In this document: one piece after another, positions 11,391 through 23,817 of the stretch | How the letters are laid out: each line of letters begins with the position of its first letter | How positions within the stretch are numbered: position 1 is the first letter of the stretch | From: Clitopilus passeckerianus | Taxonomy: Eukaryota; Basidiomycota; Agaricomycetes; Agaricales; Entolomataceae | Direction of reading: 5' to 3' | NCBI GenBank assembly: GCA_944990035.1 | Contig: CALYLX010000021.1 | Location: 1-64,000, forward strand | Length of the DNA: 64,000 nucleotides | The notes under the pieces: model-generated | What the model was told of the DNA's origin: nothing | The model's database searches: none | The model's input: only the letters and a program-made list of their open reading frames with translations | Translations under genes and position numbers: made by a program

Positions 11391-12574
11391 GTAGCGGCTA
11401 TCCGAGCATCGGCATCGGCTTGGGTGGTACAAGTAATGGACTGCAAGAATTTGTTAATCAGCCCTTTGCCAATACGAACTAATAGAATGACTCACAGTTC
11501 CGGCCTTGTTCACCAAAGGAAGAGCAGCGCAGACAGTACCACCAGCACATTGAGTGATTGCAAACTTTCCACCAACGCACTGGGCGAATCCACCGGCGAC
11601 ACATGCTTGCTCGCCGTCAGTGCAGGCGGAAGCAGCGGTCAGACCAGCGAATTTGGCGTTGAGTGCTTTCGCGTCTTCGCCATTTTCTGAGGGGGATAGG
11701 TTAATTACGAAAGGATATGTGGATTGAGTGAGGACTCGGAACTTACGGAGAGTAAAGCTCTTGTCGCCTGCCGCAGGTGCAGCGACAACATTGACGTCAG
11801 TCTTTGGGGGCGCAGGGACCGATGGAGCAGATGAGCCGTTACTTGCGGGAGGTGCAGTGGCCCTATAGCAACGTCGGTAACGTACACTATACCAATGGGA
11901 AAGAGACTTACCCTCCAACACCAGGACTCTTGGCAAGCGTGTTAAGCTGTACACCATCCGGAACAGGACCGTCCGTCTTCGCGGGACACGATCCAGGTGG
12001 GCTCAGGGCATTTACACCCAGAGGGAGATTTCCAGTTTGGTCACCGCTGAACTTGGTGAAGTCAGAACCCGTGAATTGGCAATGGAACAATCCGTTGAGC
12101 TCCGCATTCTTAGGTGCCGTCTGACAGTAAGGGACTTGAAGTCGATCGGGCTTGAGTCACGGATGAGATAATTTATTCCATAGAGTGGGGAGCGGAGATG
12201 GCTTACAGCGTTCCTAGGCTGTTGGACAAATAACTGGGCGAGCCTGATCATCTCTGAGTCGTTGTTGAGGCTCTTTGCGAGATCGATCATTTGATCTGCT
12301 GCGTCTTGTTGGTCGCAGTTCTTCCCCGCTGCGAGAAGACTGGTGAATGCGGTTTGAGAGATGGGGTTGCATTTGCCAGCTCCACCGGCAGCGAGCTAGA
12401 CATGAAGGGGCTTGAATTAGATGGGAGACATGAGGGGATAAAATTAAGTGGACATACACAAGCCTGTTCCCAGTCTTTGGTGGCGTCAGAGATAACCTGA
12501 GCGATTCTCTTATGGAGAGGAGCGGCACAAGCGAAGGAAGCTAGAGCAGGGAGAACGAGCGCGAGGCGGACCAT
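11391..12574 (-). CDS. secreted Cys-containing protein, Agaricomycete family
   Basis: The signal peptide MVRLALVLPALASFACA is followed by a possible Kex2 site (APLHKR). Splicing five introns gives an intact frame of about 260 residues. The N-terminal part is helical (AQVISDATKDWEQAC; QMIDLAKSLNNDSEM). The middle is Pro/Ala-rich (SSAPSVPAPPKTD). The C-terminal module has paired cysteines (SACTDGEQACVAGGFAQC, GKFAITQCAGG) and ends DADARIAATGA. I recall this C-terminal pattern from many mushroom secretomes, but I know of no assigned activity. A wall-associated or extracellular role is inference. Unlike neighbouring genes to the left, it has no frame errors. A TATA-like box lies upstream at 12751-12756. 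Confidence 0.75.
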
Positions 12575-13987
12575 GTTGGAATATGATTAAGAGGATGAAT
12601 AAGAGTAGGATTAGGAAGTTGGAAGAACGAAGGGTGTGATGTTAAAGTCAAAGAAGAAAAAGGAGCACTAGGCTCTTTGAAGAAGCGGAACGAAGTAGAA
12701 ATGTAAGAAAGTGAAGTGAAGTGAGGAGGAAAAGCTTGAGCCTCGAGGGTTTTATACCTCCACGATGAGTTATCACCTCATGTTCGCTGTATGGTTGGCT
12801 CGTTGACGAGCGGGATCCTCTCCAAGAGATCAAGCTTCTTACCAGAGAGTAGCAACAGGGTGGTTCGATCGAGGTGTGTTGTTGAGGCAAGAGAGGATCT
12901 GTCAGGCTCGTGTCAGGCAGTTGTCATCGAAGCAGATCGACTTTAGAGTCGGAAGGCGAGGTGACGGAAAGTTAGCTCCGATGGAGGATCCTTTTCATAG
13001 TACATCTTCGAAGTAGATTACGTTCAGGTGAGAAACCATGCTGGGTGTAGCGAAGACGAAGAAGCCAGACGAATGAATAATTTAAGGTGAAGGTCTTTTC
13101 TACGGAATTATCAGCTCAAGGTTAGGTTTAGGCTACCCAGTCGGCGCCGTAGCGTATGATAATCTACGGCTCGGTTAAGGATGGAGAGCACGAGGATGCT
13201 TTGATACCGTCGCCAGTAGCCAGAGGTCAAGATGCAAGTAACCTTTCACGCTAGATGCTCGCCTTGGTGATCATCTGGCTGTCATCCGAGGTACCCGTAA
13301 GGAGCTTTTCTCTTCTGTGTGGTCGTTGAGCTGTAAAACATACCCAGCCTGTGAGTCAAATAGTAGTTGATTCCAGAGCCATGACGCTAACTGGCAATCC
13401 CATGTACATATGACTGAGTACTGAAGGGTCTATTTCACCGTCAACGGATGCTGATGTGTAGATTCACTAATGTCGCCCTGGAGTGGAGGGGAGGCCACGT
13501 TAAACTAGATCCAGACGAGAAGCCCGCTGAAGTGACCGTCCCGTGGGCCGTGGCTAGTTAAATCACATCATGATGAAGTCGTGGATCTCCACATGGTTGC
13601 GGGGTTTCCCGTTTTCTAGAGCCACTTTGGCAGTGCGAATGTAAAGTTACGATATTCGTCGACGGTACGAGGCAGAAAGTCGCTTTAAGTGGCAGAAACA
13701 CATGACATGGTCCCTCGAAGTTCGAGGTGCCCAAGGCCAAAGCCACGACCCCATTCAATCAGAGCGCTGGGTATCGCCGTTGAATGGGAGTAATCGATGA
13801 TCCGGTTTTGAGCACCAATTCCGTGATTAAACGCAGAGTAGGGCGGGAAATGCTCCCAAAACGTCGGCCACCCTAATATCCGACCTAGTTCTTAAACACC
13901 TTGCCCGCTTTTCGGGAACAAGGTTGCTACAAGCAGCATTCTAAAGGTCCCCAGCTCTGTGGAGGCCACTGCGGTAAGGCGTTTCAA
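12575..13987. other. 1.4-kb intergenic region
   Basis: It holds the promoter of the minus-strand secreted protein at its left end. Beyond that I see no convincing coding frame, RNA or repeat up to the tRNA-Arg. Confidence 0.4.
12751..12756 (-). promoter_or_regulatory. TATA-like box of the secreted-protein gene
   Basis: TATAAA on the minus strand, about 180 bp upstream of the ATG at 12574. It lies in a region free of other coding frames. Confidence 0.4.
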
Positions 13988-14059
13988 GGCCGTGTGGCGA
14001 AATGGCATCGCGTCTGACTACGAATCAGGAGATTGCAGGTTCGACCCCTGTCTCGGTCA
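13988..14059 (+). tRNA. tRNA-Arg (ACG)
   Basis: A 72-nt cloverleaf without intron. The anticodon loop is CTACGAA within the stem CTGA/TCAG, the D-loop region is GGCGAAATGGCATC, and the T-arm is GCAGGTTCGACCCCTGT. The acceptor stem GGCCGTG/CTCGGTC contains one T-T mismatch. It is identical to the copy at 36476-36547, and a T-run soon follows. Confidence 0.9.
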
Positions 14060-14129
14060 AAAAAGCCTAGCGGATACATTTTTGTCAGCTTTTAGTTCAG
14101 CGGCGATTACGTAAGTAACTTGATCGACT

Positions 14130-15855
14130 GTGAGAACATTTTTTGATGTGAGTCCTTGGCTTTCCATTCCTTGGTCGTCGTCGCCAACAAGCCTTTGCTC
14201 ATCATCTTCCTCGACCAGACCTCCGCTCACCGTCGCGGATACACCGCTCCTTTATTCTTATTTAATAACTAGCCATGGATCCGCCCCTCCACCCCCGATA
14301 CTACTAGTAAGCCCAATCATTCATTTCTACGGAACAAGACTAACATCTGGTAGCCACCACGACCACGACGAGCTCGTCTTCGTCGTCTTCATCCTCCTCA
14401 TCGTCGTCCTCAACATCAACTATCCCACACCCCTCCCCCCGATACCTCTACATCCGAGACACCCACCCCACCAAGTACTACTAGCACACCTCCCTCCACT
14501 ACCTCAACCCCAACCCCAACCCCAACGCCTACCCTGTCCCCAACCACCTCTCTGACTACCAGTTCTAGTAATATCGTTACTATAACTTCACAAACCACGG
14601 TTACGCCCATTCCAACCAACACTGGAATCTCAGGCGGAGCGAATGGTGGCAAAGATAAAGGGTAAGTCTCTCCGATTTCATCAATGTGTATCTCGGTTCT
14701 AATGTGTCAAACTAGGTTCTTTGATAACACAGGAGCAGTAGCTGGCGTTTTCACCGTCGTTGGCCTTGTGGCTCTAGCAATAATCATCGCTCTTGTGACC
14801 AATATCATCAGGCGACGACGGGCCAAACGGTTCGACCAAGAAATTGCGGAGGCAGCGGAAGAAGCTGCCAAAGCACCTGCACCTGTCTTCTTGGATGACG
14901 ACGATGATAATTATCGTCCAGGTGGTGCTGTTGCTGCTGGTTATGGCGGACGAGGGGATTACGACGATTATAATCACGGTACAGGAGATTATAACCACGG
15001 TGGAGCATACGGCAATGCTGGACCTTACTCGGACGTTTCGTCCCATGGAACATACTCTCAGCCGCCCATGTCGACCGGCGAATCCTACAACATGCGCGAT
15101 ATGGGTGGCCATACAACTGGAGGTGCTCCAGGCGAGCTGTATAACCCATATGGTGCTGCGGCCACCGGCGCAGCTGCTGGAGCTGCAGGTGTTGGCGTCG
15201 CTCGTGCAAGGAGCACCCGTGACCCCGGAAACTTCGCTGCTGGCTTGACCGAAGGTTCTGCTCCTTATGCTGCCTTCGCTGGTCCCGGCTATAGCCAACA
15301 GCAAAATTACGGAGGTTATAACAACAATACCGCATACGGTGCTGCTGGAGGAGGAGCATACCAACACGGACCCGGGAGCCCAGAGTACGACTTGCTCGAC
15401 GCTGCTGGAATGAACAGTGCTGGTAACGGTGCAACAGCCGCGGCTGGCGCAGCAGGTGTTCAACGGGGAATTTCGCTGAACCACCAACCCGAATCTCAGC
15501 TTGCCTATACCGGACCTCAACGAAACAATTCTGCTGGCAATAGATCTGCAGAGAGCGGCAACAGTGCAAGCGTCTACACGACTCCCAGCGCCAATTACCC
15601 CAGTAGTGCAGCGGCGCCTCCCATGCCACACCAAGAATCCTATGGGCTTGCTTATGATCAAGAAGATCCCTACGGCGGATACGCTGGCGACCAGCATTCT
15701 CGGTCTGGACATGGACATCCACAACATGTCGTCGGAGACGCGGAAAGCGACGGAGAAGATGACACGAACCGAGGACCAAGAGTTCTGAGGGTATGTAAAT
15801 TCGAGACTCTCACAGAATTTCATGCTGACTCAACTTGCAGGTCGCAAATGAGTAA
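14130..15855 (+). CDS. mucin-like single-pass membrane protein (MID2/Wsc-like layout)
   Basis: The ectodomain is low-complexity Ser/Thr/Pro (poly-Ser run, then repeated TSTPTPTP-like units), suited to heavy O-mannosylation. It is followed by one transmembrane helix (AVAGVFTVVGLVALAIIIALVTNII), a basic stop-transfer RRRRAKR and a long Gly/Tyr/Asn/Ala-rich cytoplasmic tail ending RVLRVANE. Such proteins are wall-stress sensors or wall-anchored membrane proteins; the role here is inferred from layout only. Introns: about 14310-14356, 14662-14715 and 15791-15840. The tail from 14716 is secure. The 5' part is not: the Ser-run and Thr/Pro frames disagree across a six-C run at 14435-14440, so the start (ATG 14130 or another) and signal peptide are unresolved. 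Confidence 0.65.
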
Positions 15856-18326
15856 ACGCTGACGACCGGATTTACGATTACCATAAAAGGAAACCATCTG
15901 GAATTTCGGAAATTTGCCATCTTGTGCAGGTGGCCAAAAACTTTACCTTCTTTCACTTTCGCATGGATCCTTGCCAAGACACTTCCTTCCTCCTCATCTC
16001 GTTGTCTTTGACCTGTGATGTTCACACCTTTTCTCATACCGTCACGCTCCCCCTTCCGCCTGTGCTCGTATATCTGCTTTAATATTCCCAAATATCCCTC
16101 TTCTTATACATATTTATGCACTGCCTGCGCCATCACCTCCTGAAGCCTCTGCTCTTCACACCTTCGCCTTTTCACCCGCCCTCTGCCTGAGGAACGTCGG
16201 TGGTGACTTTGATGATGATCATTATGGGAGACGCATCACGTATCACCGGTGCATTTCCTGATGATCATCTACAGCGACGACGGAACATGTCCTCCAAGCA
16301 CCACCGGTGCTGCTCGCTGTCATCAATGTCATCCTCGTTAGTGGATGATATCATATGACAGTGACTGTGGATGTATGAGGGCCCCCGGCGAAGGCTTTTG
16401 ATTGTGATCTGAGGCGCGGTGCTTTGCTATATTCACTCCCTTGTATGCCCCTTGAATGTCGAGTCTGTATGTGCTATTACTCTGTACTACCTATAACTCC
16501 CCTCTACGCACTCTCTAACTCCTTACCCTCCATTTTCCCTGTCATTTGTTCAACAGTTCTCCCGAAAGATACCCACCCACTTACATTTGTTCCACTTTGC
16601 ACATACCGTTCTTGATTTCGATGGCGCGCATATCTCGCCCGTACTAATCATCACATCTTGTTCTTTCTTTTACTTTGGTTTTCCCAAGCAACACTTTTTT
16701 GCTCGTTGCGCTTGAAATCTTCTCTGTATTGCCTAGGGACTTTGCTACTGCAATATACAATCCTATCCTACCCAAGCCATTTCTCCGCCAGGACTTCGCT
16801 TTGGCTCCATTTCTTTCGAGTTATCTTTATGACTCGGCACTGAGCAGGAGGTGATGGCTCACGTCCTCGATCCGTCGTTCAGGTCCTGAGTTCATGCATC
16901 CGGTGTCGCGTCACCAATACCGGTCAAGCTCCTCAGGGAACGGAGGTTGGTGAGGGCACTTGAAGTAGGATGGCGGTGACTCTGGTGAGAGTTCACCTGG
17001 GCGCGCTTCGACTTGCCACGCGGATCGTGAATGCTATTCAAGATTGGCTCCGTACCTGATTCGCTCATATGGCGGCGTCATAAAGGAGTAGGTCTGAATA
17101 TAATCTCAACTGAGAGGCACTGTGATGGCGTACTGGTGCAGGCTTCAAGGTCGGTGTGCTGTCTTTGACTGGAATCTAGGATAATAAGTTTGCTGGACGG
17201 GTATGCTACACCCGGGCCCGGTCGAAGGAGAGATCGCTAAACACTCTCAGTTAAAAATCTTTAAGGATACCGTAAAATCTAGTGAGGTCAAAGTTCGGAT
17301 TCTCATCATCAATGAAATTTCTGCCCATCACTGGATAATACCTCACCTCAAGCCTTACGAGTTGGACAGGCTCTGCCCAGATGCGAAGGCGTAACATATT
17401 CACACCTATCTGCCTACTGTATAGACTCTTCCTCCGGGGAAAACCTGCTTATCTTTGCGCTCGGCTTGCGCACTATTCAGTGTCTTCACCCAAGACCTCA
17501 GACGTTATTCTGATGCTACATCGGCCCTGATTGGATACTTTTGATCATGATCTACTTCTTTCACGTTTGTGTGGCCCTTGGCTGTGCCATTCTACCGACG
17601 AGCATATTCACCTCGGCTGAGTCTTCCTTTAATAGGAATTAATTTTATGAGATCCTGGCATGTGGACGAAATTAAGTTGTTGTGTCTCCCAAACGCTGCG
17701 CATGAACGATACATTTGCGTGTGGTTGCCGCAGGAGTTGCCGAAGAGCTCTGCATCATTGCCGGTGAGGCGATGATCCGATCAACTGCCTTTTCAACGAT
17801 AATGCTCCTCGAAGACTCCAGCTCAACGTAGGGAGTGCGTCTTCATCTCATCACCGACATGCTAGACACTCTCTGTTAAGACAAATTGCTCTCGAGCGAT
17901 CGATCCTACCTGGTCGCCAGCTGAGTATTGCTTCGATAAGATTGCCAGATTCAATGTTGAAAACGATCAGCGACAATGGGCATAAACACCGTGAAACCAA
18001 TGACACGCTCCTCATACTGAGCGAGAAACAAGGCCTTCCAAAGAGAGAAATAGCAGGTGGCGATATAGGTATAGACAAATCCGGCGCTTGATGCGTAATT
18101 CTTAGGGGTGTATGAGTTTGAGTGCAGCTACGCGCCAACCGACCCTTTGGCCTCTCTACTTTCGGGAAACGGGCCAGATGCAGTCCGACGATCACCTTCA
18201 ACTGCGATGTCTTGACTGGTTAAGCAATGCATTGCATGCTTGCTCAACGTAATCACGAGTCAACGTTATGGGCGTGGCTGAGAATAGGTTCGACGTTCGT
18301 GGATGCTGGTGTACCACGTACAGGCA
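15856..18326. other. 2.5-kb intergenic region
   Basis: No gene that I can support. The first 900 bases are pyrimidine-rich and may include a long 3' UTR. Short frames at 16424-16843 and 17203-17394 resemble nothing and have poor context. Confidence 0.4.
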
Positions 18327-18334
18327 TATATAAG
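18327..18334 (+). promoter_or_regulatory. TATA box of the DUF6593-like gene
   Basis: TATATAAG lies 75-82 bp upstream of the ATG at 18409, a normal spacing for fungal TATA promoters. Confidence 0.5.
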
Positions 18335-18408
18335 CCGCTGAGTCCTCCGCCCAGTCCTCTCAACTTGCTTGTGCTCACATATCCTCCTCGATCCTCAACG
18401 GCCTCTTC

Positions 18409-19182
18409 ATGTCCCACACCCACTTCATGGCCTACTCATCCTTCGACTTCACTTCGTCGTCGAATGCTCTCGAGGTATGTATTGCCTGGTTTTCGATCGA
18501 AAACCCTGTTTAAGAGCACCTGCAACAGAATCATTATATCTCAACCTCGAACGGGTATCAGGGTCAAAGCTATCTTGGCAGCCCCGTTCCAGGTCTACAA
18601 CCTGCACCTCAATTCTTCGGGTTCCAGTTCACTGAATTCGCTCCTGACATCACCAACTGCTCGGTTTTCAACCTTCAAAGACGAGAACGAGTTCTGAAGG
18701 TCATATCAAATCCCAACACGCCTGGTTTTACTACTCTCCAGAAGCCGAACGGAAGGACTGCTGGAGCCATTGGCTGGCACCGCCCAGCATTTGTTGAGCT
18801 GGAGGGAATAATAGAAAGGCAGACCACTCAGCAGTGGCTACCCGTCTCGCCTAACGGAGGGTACGTTTCTGCTTCATCAGCCAGAAATGGCTTACTTACA
18901 CCCTTGATAGCGCTCGGTTTATGGATATCCTCGGTACCAGGTACTGCTGGGTTTGGAAGAGGAATGTTATCGGCGTAAGTCCCAAGCCAGTGGTTAAGTC
19001 TAGTCCTAGTTCTAACATTGGAGCAGTTATTCCAGCAAACCTCCCGGGATCCTATTGCAAAGATTGTAATCGGGGACCAGGAGACAGTCTTGTATATCTC
19101 GTCGGAACTCATGCGACCTGGCTTCCTTGAAATCTGTGCCGTCGCTACTGTTCTTTTCGCATCAGGTCGCAATATCAATTAG
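18409..19182 (+). CDS. DUF6593-like protein
   Basis: Four exons (18409-18474, 18529-18860, 18911-18974, 19027-19182) give an intact protein of about 205 residues. The N-terminal 60 residues are polar and low complexity. The rest has the pattern I associate with the basidiomycete DUF6593 family: a core strand pair (FNLQRRERVLKVISNP), GAIGWHRPAFVELEG, a WLPVSPNG turn, the RYCWVWKRNVIGL strand, and a C-terminal helix (MRPGFLEICAVATVLFAS). Function is unknown; the fold is thought to be a small beta-rich domain. The family is expanded in mushrooms. No signal peptide or membrane segment is evident. The assignment rests on pattern memory. Confidence 0.65.
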
Positions 19183-19970
19183 GTCTCATGGGCATTGTAT
19201 GCTCTCCCCATTAGACATCTCTCTCATTTGTTGCTATTTGTTGCGACTGTTCCTAATTACTACTAATTGTTTTGTCCTTGTACTCTCGAGATTCATCTCT
19301 TGATTAAATATTAGATATCTCTGTTTCGTTCACACATCAATAGATCTTCAGGCGCCCAGTCATGCAGGAGGAAAATCCAGCGGCTTTAATTTGCCTAATT
19401 CCGTGGGGTCTCTTCTGATCACAGTCGATCGGTGCCTGGGGTAGGGAGTGCATTGTCCTCGATGTAGATAACTGACACTCAATGAGGCTCGTCGCTACAG
19501 AATGGCATTGAGAACGGTGTGATTTCTGCCAGGGCTGAACGAACTACAGAAGGCGGCAATATCCGCCAACTTATCAGTGCAATCGTTCGAGATGTTGACC
19601 TTCGGTTATTTGATCCCTCCAATTCATTCCTTATGAAACCACATGGCGCTATCATTGACGTATATGATAATGTAAGGGGGTTCCTGGCGGATCTTCCACA
19701 TATATGTGCAACTGATAGGTAGCTGTGCATCGAAACTGATAGTGTGGCTAACAAACGTTAAACGTCATGCCCTTGCGGGCCCGGGTGGCTCGGAAGGACG
19801 CATTTCCGGAGCGTATTCCTTCCAACCCCGCTGAATCTGGCTTCTTTCATTGATGACGGCTGTGTTCTTGCAATGAGCATCACGATAACACGCACACGCT
19901 GAAAGCCGTTACCTGGTAAGCAGCCCGTATAGTATGGCTTTCATACTCAGTGGACGCAGGGATAGGAAGT
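19183..19970. other. intergenic with a GC-rich hairpin
   Basis: Convergent 3' flanks of the DUF6593-like gene and recyclin. A GC-rich segment at 19770-19840 contains an inverted repeat, GGAAGG (19792-19797) with CCTTCC (19818-19823), and ACGC with GCGT inside it. It could fold as an RNA hairpin. It does not fit a tRNA because no T-arm is present. Confidence 0.35.
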
Positions 19971-22900
19971 CTAGCAAATGATGCAATCTTCCTTGAAACT
20001 AAGGTTATACATGGTTTTATCCACAGTCTTCTCAATCTTCTTCCAATCCGACCGGCGTTGAATGAACTCGTAAATATCCTCGAATAGGGAATATAAATGA
20101 GCATCAACTCAGTAGGCGCCAAGGACTAATATGACGTACCTCGGGACGATATGCACCACCATACCGAGTAACATCGCGCACGATTTGAGCCAGATCTTTG
20201 GCATCCTCGACCACATACACATGGCCCAACATCTTCAGGTGTGCGAAATCTGAAGTGATCGAGGCAATCTAGACCAGAAGTGAGCATCTTGCCAATCATG
20301 ATATGAAAATACGAACCTTCAAAGATGCGATAAAGTTGTGGTATGTGTTCAAGTCGGCAATGACTTGGAAACCGCCATTAAGTGAGATGATCTGACGCTT
20401 TATGTGTTTCTGTAATATCCTATTCAGAAAAGGAAAGTCGATCAGGTCCGGGCGCGCATAGAATACCTACGAGGCACCTACGCAATAAGCCGAATCCCGA
20501 CTTCTTGATAGAAGACCTCGAGTACTTCTTTGCTCGTGCTCCCTTTGAGGAGCTTGCAGTGCATCTCGAGGCATTTGATGGCTTCTGTGCATCCCTTCGT
20601 AGCTCCGAGCTCTAGTGGTCCATCTTCGGGAGGATAGTATTCACGGGGCTTCGTGAGCGTTAGGATAATGTGTTCGACCTTGGTGAGCGCTCGAGTCAGT
20701 TAGGCTCGAAGGAGGAAGGCACATCAATGTACCTGATTCATCAGAACTTCTGTTCCGGCATTCAAACCTGCGGCAACAGAGTCATCTAGAGCGTTCTCGA
20801 AACGTTTCTTCTCTCGGACGACGGCATTCAGGAAATCCGTGCGATCGATATATTGTGCCTGAAACCCAATGTCAATTAATCAGGTGGCTTGATGTACGGA
20901 GGCGTGGATAGGACGAACCAACTCTTTGTCGAAATATACTTGCACCATGCTTTGTATCGTATCTCCAATATGAACCAACTCGAAAAATTGCATGAGAGGT
21001 GCAACACTTGTTGTAAGATCGTGTTCTGCGGGTTTGTAATTGTGCATCTCCTGTGTAGCGCTATCGAAGGGAATGCAATTAGCCATAGTTCTGAAACGAA
21101 ATAAACAACAAAGGACATACGCTCCGAATCCCTTTCTCAGATGACCATCTCCCAGTCGCTCTAACATCAGCACGAAAACTTCTTCAATAGTATCCCTGAC
21201 CCTGTGTCCGTAATGCCCGGGATAGCCAGCAAAGGTCTCGACACGTTTGAGGGAATCTCGATCAGAGTGGATCATCTCGAGCGCCACGTCCAACGAAAGC
21301 AAGAGCTCTAGTTTGTTCATCGCCGCCGTGTTGGACCCCGAGGTGGCCAGCGTCGCCGAGGACGGGGAGGGGTCGACTGCGGTATTGGATGTGCTTACAG
21401 AGGTGATGGAGGGTGTAACAGATACAGGCCGCGAATCTACATTCCAACAGAAAGATTAACGTCATATTCAAAGACCCGGTAACCCAACGAAACACGTACC
21501 GTTGTTCTTTGTTTTCTCCTCCGCAGCCCACGGATCATCCACGGCCTTCTCCCTCCCGTCTTCCGTCTTTGCCTCATCTTCCTCATCGTCATCGTCCTCG
21601 CCACCAACCTCAAACACGACGTTCTCATCAACGCCTGGAACAACTCCATTCCCACCTCCGTAGACCTTCCCGTTCCCGTTTCCGCTGGGCTGAGGTTTGT
21701 ACCCAACACCCCATCCGGTCTTGCTGAACCGTTCCGCTTCTTGCTGATCCCGCTGCCCGGGCGTCCCACCCCACTTCGCTGGGTTTAACATCCCTAGTCC
21801 GGCACCGATACCTTCCGCAGCAGTTTTTGTTCCTCCGACGACCGCAGCACCGACGGCACCAACAGTGCGAGGAACAATCGTTACGGGAAGTAACAGGACG
21901 GAGGTAAATGACGCAAGAACAGTGCGTTTGACTTGGGCTGGGTTTTGGGACGACAGGAAACGGGGTTGGTGGTGCGAGGGGAGGTGAGGAGACGAGCTGG
22001 ATGGCGTGTTTGAGCTTGACGGTGCAGATGACGGGAAGTTGGTTATCGACGTTGGTGTTATGCCAGACGAAGTGAGCTGAGAGAACATAAACATAATCAG
22101 TCAAGTTTGTCAAATATGGGAATAACGGAGCGATAATGACGAACCTCCCGATCCCAGTTCTTGCATATCCCCTCGAGGCCAAATTTGACAGCTTCCACCT
22201 CTTCGTCTAGATATTCGTCCATGTGAGGCTCGAACATCTGGTAGACGACGTCCTCGGCCCGAGTTCTCTGCACCACGGACTGTGCATGGCCCTTGTCTGA
22301 TGCAGCGGCGGCGGCGGCCATGATCTCATCCACGATTCTCCAGGCTTCCTTGAATGATGCAGCAGTTGCTTGGAGGAAGAGCGTGTTGGGCGCTCCACCC
22401 TCGCCCATGGTGGCTGCCCCAACATCTCGTGCTTTCTCGAGTAGGTTGGTAACATATTCGCCGAGCTGAATGTAATTAATTGTCAGGGAGCTGTTCAGGG
22501 AGGAAAGGAGGGGAATACATACCACTTCATTTGCAATCCTCTCAGCGAAGAATATGATGACCTGGCTTTCAGGCGGAAAGACCCTAACAGCTCTTGCGCC
22601 GTGCTCTTCTATCGCCTTGAGAACGAATGTCATGAAGGCATCCATCGCATCAAAGTCGAGTTGACCTTCAGCTCTAAAAATAGCATGTACGTTAGTCGCA
22701 GTAGAAATAGAAAGGCGCGAAGAACCTACGTGATATTATCCAGCGCATTAAACCTCGACCACTCATAGAAAATCTCCCTCTTTTCCGCCCACACCTTCCC
22801 CATCTCCCAATCCGCCGCTTCCTGCCCCTTTTCCTTGGCCACCCTGGTATCTGCCTGCGCCTCCCAGACCTCCCAGCTCGCAGCAGCAGCTTCCTTCATA

Positions 22901-23778
22901 CCAGCTTCATCGCCTCTTCCATCGGCGGCATCAAAGGCCGTGAGCATGTTTGCGTCAAATCTGTCCATAGCAGCACGTAGGGTATTCTTCAATTGACTCC
23001 ATAGTCGGAGCGGCTGTATGCTGGGTGAGAGGAACAGGGCGAGGAGATGAAGGATTTCTGCGGTTTGCCGTATGCTGAGGTTGGTCGATGTTGACGATGA
23101 TGATGAGCCGGAGGAGAAAAACGCGTCCAGCGCTGAGAGGATTTGATGTGGTGGGTTTGATGAGAGGGAGAAAGCGAGGGGCCGGAGGAGGGAGTGTGCT
23201 CTCATGTAAAGGTGCTTGTTTGATGGAGCAGTTGAAGCTGAGAACAGGTTGAACCCGGTTGAGGCTACTGGCTGTGGTGCTCGCAGGGATGGCATCCCTG
23301 CAGACGTAGGTGAGCCAACGAAGTCTCCAAAATCTCCGTCTGGCATCACGGCGGAGCCATTCAGCTGCAAATTCGGTGCAGCGCTGAAATCTCCAAAATC
23401 GTCCTGCTCAGCGACAGGCAGCACTGGAGGTGCTTTCTTTCGTTTCTCGGTCTCCTTGCCCAACTTCGCTTTCTCCAGCTCGTCCAAAATGCCTCCCAGT
23501 CCACATCTCTCAATACCCAAACTTTTCCACTTCTTCTCCCAGAAACCGTCCTCCTTCACCAGCTTGTTCAGGCTGCGGCACGTCCCTGCATATGCAGAAA
23601 TTTCATAGACGGGTAAATGCAGGAGAATGAGGAAATGGAGGTCGATGGGAAGCCGCCCGATGTAGGGTACTGTTGGCGGCGCAACCTTCGCATTTCGGTT
23701 CAATATTCGAGCACCAAAGGATGTTGGAGCTGGTGAAGAATGTAGTCGTACTGGCTCTAGGGTAGCAAAACGATCCAT
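19971..23778 (-). CDS. RCY1: recyclin-1: F-box protein with Sec10-like body
   Basis: Recyclin acts in recycling of endocytosed membrane proteins to the plasma membrane and binds Skp1 through its F-box. Visible features: an F-box near residues 38-95 (IGRLPIDLHFLILLHL, CRSLNKLV, WEKKWKSLGIERCG), a linker with repeated acidic patches (DDFGDF twice), a long helical Sec10-like region (TLFLQATAASFKEAWRIVDE; YLDEEVEAVKFGLEGICKNW), a low-complexity insert, and the conserved end GGAYRPEDIYEFIQRRSDW. The C-terminal four residues are CIIC, a CaaX-type box compatible with prenylation, as in yeast Rcy1. About ten introns; all junctions I checked keep frame. The start is ATG 23778, just before a long open exon 1 of about 350 codons. 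Confidence 0.88.
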
Positions 23779-23817
23779 TGCTCCCTATGCTCGCGTTGCA
23801 GAGCTGGATACGCGGGA

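Noticed and set aside
14774..15823. Long minus-strand frames (349 and 323 codons) opposite the mucin-like gene
   Set aside because: They mirror the Gly/Tyr/Asn/Ala-rich codons of the plus-strand tail. Their own composition (Cys, Ser and Val runs; Arg and Gln runs) is not protein-like, and the plus strand has a transmembrane helix and correct splicing.
22097..23608. Plus-strand frames opposite recyclin (e.g. 23216-23608)
   Set aside because: Shadows of the recyclin exons, which carry F-box and Sec10-like motifs in the minus frame.
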